From positions 1,612,001-1,676,000 of the forward strand of contig JADFUC010001351.1 in assembly GCA_019722365.1 (NCBI GenBank): a stretch of DNA of 64,000 nucleotides, written 5' to 3'. The notes under the pieces were generated by a model. The model worked only from the letters and a program-made list of their open reading frames with translations, was not told the origin of the DNA and searched no databases. The translations under genes were made by a program, and so were the position numbers. Below, in pieces: positions 56,941-64,000 of this stretch (its first letter is position 1; every line of letters starts with the position of its first letter). This DNA comes from Lithospermum erythrorhizon. Lineage: Eukaryota > Streptophyta > Magnoliopsida > Boraginales > Boraginaceae.

Positions 56941-57135
56941 ACCCTTGTCATTGAAAGACTCGAACGAGACCCTAGTGGTAAAGAATTTAGGTTTTAAGAA
57001 AGATCTGCACTTGTCATTGAAAAGACTCTAAATCGACCCTAGTGGTTAGAATTTAGATTTTAGAAAAATCGATACTTGTCATTGAAAGACTCAAACCCGA
57101 CCATAGTGGTTAGAATTTAGATTTTTGTAATTGGT
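56941..57135 (+). repeat. Three-copy tandem repeat in the bZIP leader
   Basis: Units of 65-66 bp beginning with cttgtcattgaaa at 56944, 57010 and 57075, each followed by 'gactc..a...gacc.tagtgg' and 'agaatttagattt'. It sits between the conserved uORF stop and the main ATG, so it lengthens the inter-ORF leader. If spliced or folded it could alter reinitiation. Copies are about 80-90% similar by eye. Confidence 0.85.
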
Positions 57136-57177
57136 GTTGGGAAATAATAGAACGAAACAAAAAATTAAAGAGAAGTG

Positions 57178-57624
57178 ATGGAATCAATTGCTCCGACTAC
57201 TCAACGACCTGCTAGCTCGGGCTCTGATGTTGATCGATATGCTCAATTTGATGAGAGGAAAAGGAAGAGGATGATTTCCAATCGTGAATCAGCTAGGAGG
57301 TCTCGTATGAGGAAGCAACAACATAGTGATAATCTGCTTACTGAAGTGAGTCGTTTGCAAGCTGAGAATGGTGTGCTTAATCAGAGGATTGAGCAGCTGG
57401 ACCAAATGTATGCTAGTGCAATGGCTCAGAAAAATGTGTCTATTGCACAAGTGATGGAGTTGACTGATCGTTTGTGCTCGTTGAACACTGTTCTTGAAAT
57501 TGTTGCAGAGGCTAATGGCATAAATGTAGAGATACCCGAGGTGCACAACTCATCACTGGAGCCGTGGCAGCTTCCTTTCCCTACACTTCCGATCAATGCT
57601 TCATCGGATTTGGTGAACTTTTGA
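57178..57624 (+). CDS. S1-group bZIP transcription factor (bZIP11/ATB2-like)
   Basis: Intronless, 148 residues from ATG 57178. The basic region is RKRKRMISNRESARRSRMRK with N35-x7-R43, the invariant bZIP pair, followed nine residues later by zipper leucines L53, L60, L67 and L74 and further heptads. It binds ACGT-type elements as a homodimer or with C-group bZIPs (family knowledge) and controls sugar-responsive amino-acid and energy genes. Compact length, absence of introns and the conserved leader uORF all fit group S1. The C-terminus PINASSDLVNF is short and acidic. It is translationally regulated by the upstream SC-peptide. Confidence 0.95.
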   Translation: MESIAPTTQRPASSGSDVDRYAQFDERKRKRMISNRESARRSRMRKQQHSDNLLTEVSRLQAENGVLNQRIEQLDQMYASAMAQKNVSIAQVMELTDRLCSLNTVLEIVAEANGINVEIPEVHNSSLEPWQLPFPTLPINASSDLVNF

Positions 57625-58590
57625 TTATCTAAGCGGCACTGTGTTAGTCAATCTGCATTGTATTCGTGTGTTGTTGTTTGATATGTTTGATTATATGTTC
57701 GTTTCATTGAGCATTCTTGTTGGAGTGCTTAATTGTGTGTTGTTATTAATTGAGTGATGGATGTTAAGTTTGAAACTTTGAATGTATTTGGTGAACCTTG
57801 ATCAATACATCTTTAAGTTTGCTAATTTTTGGAGAGTGTCCCATTGTTGATTTATTACGAAGCAGTATAGTTTTATTTACTTATATTTTTTAGTATTTGA
57901 TGGTTCTTTGGATATAATGAAATAAATCTAAATGGCCAGTTATACTTCTTACGTTTTTTATATATTGTGAAATATTTTTTTCGTCTCTATTTATTTGATT
58001 GATTTAGAAGAAACATATTTCACTAAAACAATTATTAATTGTTTAATTTTCAAGGATAGTGAAAGGTTCTCATATTGCGATATGAGAAAGGAATCTGTGG
58101 TGTGGTGTTTGTGGATGGATGGATTTGGAAAGATTAATCTCAATTGTAGTTCTGTTTTTGCTATAGACGAGGTGCTGAGCCCCAAAATGAACAATCAACT
58201 ATATTCCTCCCCCAATCCTAGTTTTAGATTCTCCATACATCAAAAGTTTAATTGGAATCATCTGTGATAGAAACTTCGTGAAAGACGAAGCTCTGTTATC
58301 ATGAAAGATTCTATTCTAATGAAAGAAGATATTCTAAACAAAGCTTATACTCCTCCAATCCAAAATAATTGTTTATTTATTTTTTCGAATTGAAGTCACA
58401 ATTAATTATTAAATTATTTATTATTTTAAAAATATATAATTTATATAATCGTGATTCGCCTTTTATAAATTTTCATAATATTAATTTTTAATTTTTAATA
58501 AATACAATTAAAAGAAAGAATTAAAGACAAAATCGACCTCAATATGTGAGTAAATACAATTAAAATACATCGATGAAAGAATAATTTTAT
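57625..58590. other. bZIP 3' flank
   Basis: 3' UTR (about 57625-57850) then AT-rich DNA. The small frame at 57995-58267 has no recognised similarity. Confidence 0.4.
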
Positions 58591-58599
58591 GTGGTTAAT

Positions 58600-59870
58600 G
58601 GCGCCGCACCACTGCTTACAAGATGTTTCGTCGATCACCTATCTTTCAAAACCATCTTCTGGCCAATCACCCATCTTTAAAAACGTTATAGTCGACATCT
58701 ATCTCCGTCACATTTAGGAACACGTGACTTTTCAAGAAGGGCATTTTTGTCTTTTCACTTAATCGAATCGGAATTTTTTCAAACATGTGATCGTCCGGGA
58801 CCGCTTTGAAACATGTTGATCGACCGAAACATTAGTAAACATAAAGCGATCGACCGATAACATTAAGAAATATAAAAAGATAATTTTGAACTAATTTAGT
58901 CACTTCATATTTAACGTTCTTCATGACCCAATACACCCTATTATAACATTTGATACCCATTTCTCCCCTCAATTGCTTACTTCTCGATTTCAATTTATTT
59001 AAATAATTTTTCATAGCAATACATAACCACATTGGCTTCTAAATTTTATACTTTTATTTTATTTCTCCCATTTTGCAATACTCAAACGAGTCACTGGCTC
59101 ACCTCAAGATTCTCGCCTCCAGTAGCTCATTTGGTATATGTATAGTCGGTAAATCTGGAAGAAAGAGAGCCTATAAAAACGTGATTATAATTAAAGTCAT
59201 TCTTGCCATCCTCGATCCTAGACTGCTAGCAATGCTCAAATTGGCAAGCTCTTTTGCACCAATATAGTTTGTCGGCCCTCGCTCTCAAGTGAGTCACTGG
59301 CTCAATTCAAGATCTCGGCCAACGACTATCTTTCCAAATTTCATATGTATGGTCCTTTCTAGGTTAGCTTCGGATAAATTTCACAATGTACTATTTTTCT
59401 TATTTTAAGCGAAGTTTCTAATGTTCAGCTTAGATGCATTAATCGAAAGATAAAAAATGGTGATTAAGATTACTAATTTGTGAAGAAATTGGGAGCGCGA
59501 TTGTAATTAAGGGAGAAAGAGGTCAAACGTTAAGAAGTATTATGGCCATTAATATTTAAATATCGGAATCGACTAAATTACTCCGCTTATATTTACCTAA
59601 TGTTATTATCGATCACCTATTGCGCATCTAATGTTTTAATCGATCAAGTATGTTAAATCAAGTTGAAGTCGATCACCTATCTTTAGGTCCACTAATCACC
59701 CATTCAATTAAGTGAAAAGACAAAAAATGCCCTTATTAAAAAGTCACGTGTTCTCACGGACGGAATGGGTGATCGAATCGAATATTTTTAAAAACAGTGG
59801 ATCGACGGGGACGGCTTTTAAATATATGACCAATGAAACATATCGAAACATAAAGTGATTGCACAAGTAT
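58600..59870. mobile_element. Inverted-repeat (foldback-like) element, about 1.27 kb
   Basis: The left arm, about 58629-58768, is repeated in inverted orientation at about 59702-59811: for example 'cacgtgacttttcaagaagg' with 'attaaaaagtcacgtgttct', and 'cattttt gtcttttcacttaat' with 'aattaagtgaaaagacaaaa'. Both arms contain several 'gatcacctat'/'ataggtgatc' motifs. Beyond the right arm, 59812-59865 resembles, in direct orientation, 58795-58855 (ccgaaacat...aacataaag). No transposase frame was found inside, so it is non-autonomous. Boundaries are approximate. Confidence 0.65.
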
Positions 59871-60099
59871 TAACCCTAATTTATATTGTTAATCAGAAAA
59901 AGTTGATTATTGTACTCTTGATCTTCGGTGATCTTGGTGTGCAGACCATTTCTTTGTTAAGAAGTAGAGGAACAACTTTGAAGTTTCACTTTTTTTTTTT
60001 AATTCAATCGATAGGATATCATTAGATAAAATAACGTAGCGATACAAGGTTGTTTTTCAAATATAAAAGACAATCAACAAAGAACTAACTAGAACAACA

Positions 60100-62345
60100 G
60101 TGTAAAAGGGCTGTAAAAAGCAAGCTAGGAGGGTGCGAAAGCCAGGTAAACTCACGAGCTCCATTATGATCCCAGTGTGCAATACAATGTGTTACATTAT
60201 TGGTTTGTCTTCTCGTATACTGAATTTTGCACCCTTCATTTCATGTTTACTCCAGCCCGCGGCCGCAATTGATTTTCACAAATCCATTTCAAGGCTTCGT
60301 CCACTTCTTGTCCCTGCTAGCTGCCTCGGTTGTATGTTGTGCACCAACTGTTCTTGAAGGGCTGGGTGAATTTAGGCGAGAATAGTCCAAAGCTAACTGC
60401 ATACCATCCCTCCAGATTTCATCCAACTCCCCTGCTTTGCCTTCGAATTGGATTCTGTTCCTATGCTTCCAAATATTCCACAGTACACAAGCCATTTGTT
60501 CTAGTATATCTGGACATTCTTGAGCTTGCAACTGCCCGGACAAAAAGCCCCACCACTCCTTGAAAGTGTGCCACGGTTGTTCGGTGGTCAATATATTCCA
60601 AGGGGTAGCATACCACAACCTGCTAGAAAAAGGGCATGTCAACAATATGTGCAATAAGTTCTCATCATGATTTTGACACAATAAGCACCCCCTATCAACT
60701 AGAATCCCCTTGTTGGCGAGTCTATCCTTGGTCGGAATGTTGTTATGGAAACAGTTTCAATTGAAAGTTTTTACTCGTAGCGGGATTCGAAGACGCCACA
60801 CATTTTTCCTTACTTCCTCAACCTTTCGCTGGCCACTCGATTCATCCCTGGGTTTGCTACGCCCATTCCCATTTCTTTTAAGTTCCCTCGCACTTTTGTA
60901 GCCCGAACTCGTCAAGTAAACTCCACAATTTGTGTGATGCCATACAACTCGATCCCGGATGTGAGATCGACTTAAAGGTATAGCCAAGATTTTTCGAGCA
61001 TCCTCCTCATTAAACAAGTCAAGAATTAACTCCTCGTTCCATTGTCCATTATTAATAAATTGCGAGACCTTGTTCAACCCTTCAACTTTTCTATCTCTTG
61101 CGAAGAAATCGGTGGTTCGAGGGATCCAAAGATCCTTCCAAATATCTATTTCTTTCTCGTTTCTGACCCTCCAACGAATACCCTGAGTTAACACTTTTCT
61201 TCCCTCCAAGAGACTCCGCCACCCAAGGGATGGGTTTGCTCCAAGCTTTGTTTTCATAAAGGATGTTTGACGGTAGTATCTTCCCTTTAATAGCTTCGAC
61301 AGTAGTGAAGCTTGCTTTGATACCACCCGTCATCCCTGTTTAGCTAGTAACGCCAAATTCATGCATTCAAGATCCTTAAAACCCAGGCCTCCTTCAAGTT
61401 TATCCTCGCATAACTTATCCCAACTTTGCCAGTGAATCCCCCTCTCCTTATCCGAGCTTGCCCAAAAGAATTTCGTCATGTGATTGTTCAAGACATCAAT
61501 GGTTTCATATGGTAATTTGAAACACTTCATAACGAAATGTGGTATAGCTATAGCTACCGATTTAACCATAACTCCCCGACCCACTTGAGATAAAAGCTTC
61601 CGCTTCCATCCCTTTATTCTTTCCTCTACTTTTGCAACCAGAAACGCAAATACCTCCTTCTTTGCTCACACATATGAATCGGAGATACTCCCTCTCGGTC
61701 TTCGTACCTCTTGCATCCCCAAAATTTGAACCAATCACGCCTCGATCGGATCCCCTTGTTGTACGTACATACCCTCACAGCTATCCCATCCTGCCAGTGA
61801 GAGTTAGAGTTGGTATTTCAAAAACTGCTCACTTCACCTCATCACTAGTGACTAGCCTGGTTAGCTGTTGGTTCATTGCCTCGAGTACTCTACAATCCAC
61901 AAATTTAGTAACCAAGTCCGGGTCACACTCACCATGTGCACTAAAAATATTAGTGAAGTAGTCCAAAACAATTCCCTCGACTTTCTCCGTGCCCGTCTGC
62001 CACACGCCCTCCGCATCCTCCATGCCTAAAATCATGTTCTTTTTTCGATTTGAGATGTTTATATGGAAGAACTTGAATTCCTTCGAAGACAAGTTCATGT
62101 TGTAAGACTCTCGTCATCCTTTGAAGACTCAACAAAGATGATATCCATATCTAGCACTTTGCACACCTTCATGGTATCTTTGAACGTTTGACATGGAACC
62201 TCTTCTTGGTCAGTACCTTAGCGACTAAACTGAACTGGCACTTGTCCTCAAAAGCGAGCATCCGAACAAAGACTTCATCCAACTCCTCTCCCTTCCAACG
62301 AGACCGTTCCCAAAACCGTATAAATTTGCCTCCATGACCCCTAAA
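60100..62345 (-). mobile_element. L1-type LINE with RNase H, internally deleted
   Basis: A single degraded non-LTR retrotransposon on the minus strand. 62345-62140: ORF1 remnant (DUF4283-like, FSLVAKVLTKKRFHV, then in another frame TFKDTMKV). 62098-61829: the segment before the RT domain (KFFHINISNRKKN...GVWQTGTEKVEG). The RT core with the catalytic YxDD is absent. 61600-61330: post-RT region ([40 protein letters not shown]). 61326-60757: continuation to the zinc-knuckle (zf-RVT) region, with 60681-60289 reading LLHILLTCPFSSRLWY. 60300-60110: start of RNase H (KKWTKP*NGFVKIN) and its end (THCIAHWDHNG...TWLSHPPSLLF), with the middle missing. A poly-T at about 59990 on the plus strand may mark the A-tail. 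Frameshifts and deletions make it inactive. Confidence 0.9.
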
Positions 62346-63024
62346 CCACTAAACCCGGCAAAGAAAAGGTGAAAGAAAGCTTTTTTCCCAAAATTGGGAG
62401 AAAACGGCGTGAAACTTTAAGGCCCTGTTATTTTAATTTACGGAGTACTAAAATGAATTACCTTTAAATGTATTTGAATGAGAAGAAAAAAATAAACTAA
62501 TGGTGGAACTATCATGTGAGTTATTTATTATACACATCATAAAATTATGTTTTCTTTAAGAATGAAAGTACTATTTTGTATTCCTATTTTTAAGTGTATC
62601 ATCCATCAAATCAGTAAAAAAAATACATCGTTTGAAGATGGCCAGATGGGTTATCCACTTATCCTTACACATCTATGATCTATCTTCTTGGCTCAAACTG
62701 ATGGACAACTGAATCAATTGTACTTCTTGAAATATAATAAAATACTTAATTGACTAGAAAATTTATATGGCAATATATGATGGTGTAAACAAACTAATTT
62801 TATCAAGCCAAATAGAACATACAATAGAGTTGACAAATTAACTTTCTTGCACATACCCATATTTTTGAACTGAATTCTAGCCTTAGACAAGTTGTCATAA
62901 ATCATAATACATGCTAAATTTAGAAGTAATAACAATCCCATGTATCATAAGAACATGCCCATAATCAATCATTAAAAACTTAGATAAACAATCCCATGTA
63001 TGCTAACAACACGACCATAATCAA
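62346..63024. other. Intergenic, CP12 3' flank
   Basis: AT-rich; no gene recognised. Repeated short phrase 'acaatcccatgta' at about 62930 and 62990, probably within the CP12 3' UTR region. Confidence 0.4.
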
Positions 63025-63408
63025 TCAATTATCATAGGTACGGCACTCATCAGTTTCAGGGTTATCTTTGCAAAAAGTCTCCAATGGATCACTGTTGTCC
63101 TTTTGCCTGTCCCTAGCATGGCTAGCAGCAGCACTCAGCTCCTCCACCTCATCCCAGGCCGCCGCGCATTCTCCGCTAACAGGGTCCTCAGAACATGCCT
63201 CCTCTGCACTCTTGATGCTCTCAGCCACCTTCTCAGATAATCGATCAGGCGCCGCGGCGATAGGGCGAATATAGACTCTGTTACTCCAGAATTGGCTCCT
63301 CCATGGGGTGTTCAAACATGGCACTTTGGTAAATGAAATCTTTGGTGAGTCTGTTGCCTTAGCCAATGTTGTTGGAGTTGTGAGGCTCATACCAGCTATA
63401 GTTGCCAT
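63025..63408 (-). CDS. CP12: Chloroplast CP12, regulator of GAPDH and phosphoribulokinase
   Basis: Intronless, 127 residues. An N-terminal Ser/Thr-rich transit peptide (to about residue 53) precedes the mature domain. Mature hallmarks: N-terminal cysteine pair C72-x8-C81 in ACSEDPVSGECAAAWDEVEE, the conserved AWD-VEEL core (84-91), and the C-terminal pair C113-x8-C122 in CKDNPETDECRTYDN. Family knowledge: oxidised CP12 uses these two disulfide loops to tether GAPDH and PRK in an inactive complex in the dark; thioredoxin reduction in light releases them. All four cysteines and the C-terminal GAPDH-binding tail are intact. Start ATG 63408 is the only one that gives a full transit peptide. Confidence 0.97.
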   Translation of the reverse strand: MATIAGMSLTTPTTLAKATDSPKISFTKVPCLNTPWRSQFWSNRVYIRPIAAAPDRLSEKVAESIKSAEEACSEDPVSGECAAAWDEVEELSAAASHARDRQKDNSDPLETFCKDNPETDECRTYDN

Positions 63409-64000
63409 GACTAATGGACTTTAATTTTGGGACACAACTGATGTATGGAAAAATGTAAGCTGAAGATTTGCCACTTTGGTTTGATTAAATATTGGGAGGA
63501 ATATGATTGGAATAGGCACTTGATATTGATCACATATTTCTTATCTATAGTCTACCAATAGTTGATGCCCACCTCAGTCTTAGGTAGAGATAGTTTTTTA
63601 AAGATCTTTCTTATCTTTTAGGTAGACAATCTTTTTGTAGGAGGTATTGGGTTTAAATTGTCAACTCACATGTATACTCATGGTGTTTCTCCCCCAAAAT
63701 AATTTTTTTTCTGACCCCCTAATAGACATCCATGTTAAGATTGCTTTCAATAATATAGTCAGAAATATATCTGATATTCGAAACGCTGAATTATTAATTA
63801 CAATAATATTAATTTTGGAGTGTGTAGACCATTTCTGAGGGGCTTTTATTGTTTTAGTTTTAAGAACGTAATCTCAATCCATCACCATAACACGATAAAT
63901 CTTAACTACACATATGCATACTTTTAACAAATGAAATGCAATATGAGAGCATCTAGAATAGCAAAATATTCATTACATTATGCAAAAACTTTTAACAAAT
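63409..64000 (-). promoter_or_regulatory. CP12 upstream region
   Basis: Minus-strand upstream DNA. A GATAAGA I-box (tcttatc on the plus strand at about 63540-63546) is the kind of light-response element seen in photosynthetic gene promoters. A second GATAAGA (plus-strand tcttatc) lies near 63610. The rest to the window edge has no recognised gene. Confidence 0.4.

Overview
This is nuclear DNA of a flowering plant, most likely a eudicot. The evidence is AT-rich intergenic DNA, many small GT..AG introns, MITEs and a non-LTR retrotransposon, together with plant-only genes: a chloroplast CP12, an S1-group bZIP with its sucrose-control uORF, and a plant BRCT protein. I could not place the species from sequence alone.

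Layout. (1) 1-3993, minus: a DEAH-box RNA helicase of the DHX37/Ecm16/DEAH13 class, its C-terminus cut off by the window edge. (2) 4.0-12.0 kb: no intact gene, but decayed pieces of a neutral/alkaline invertase and a PPR gene, tandem duplications and an LTR-like block. (3) 12.05-12.7 kb, minus: a small gene of unknown function whose open frame lacks an in-frame ATG; a G-box/ABRE-bearing promoter lies upstream. (4) 14.57-14.91 kb, minus: a relic that looks like a B-class GATA factor that lost its zinc finger. (5) 18.0-23.4 kb, minus: CTP synthase, then a ~1 kb divergent intergenic region, then (6) 24.5-30.4 kb, plus: a four-BRCT-domain nuclear protein. (7) 30.4-41.1 kb: gene-poor, with a hairpin repeat, a CpG-retaining block and a ~0.84-kb direct repeat. 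(8) 41.1-43.7 kb, minus: a TPR/J-domain-like protein. (9) 43.7-51.4 kb: gene-poor, including two A/C-skewed islands. (10) 51.4-54.8 kb, minus: SAR1 GTPase, carrying a duplicated remnant of its own exon 1 inside intron 1. (11) 56.4-57.6 kb, plus: S1 bZIP with conserved uORF and a three-copy tandem repeat in the leader. (12) 58.6-59.9 kb: an inverted-repeat element. (13) 60.1-62.35 kb, minus: a deleted L1-type LINE with RNase H. (14) 63.0-63.4 kb, minus: CP12.

The genes are unrelated housekeeping and regulatory loci (ribosome assembly, pyrimidine nucleotide synthesis, DNA/chromatin response, COPII trafficking, sugar-responsive transcription, Calvin-cycle regulation), not a pathway cluster. I found no gene system that looks wholly undescribed. 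The best leads are the bZIP leader architecture, the SAR1 pseudo-exon, the GATA relic, and the frame problem in the 12-kb gene.
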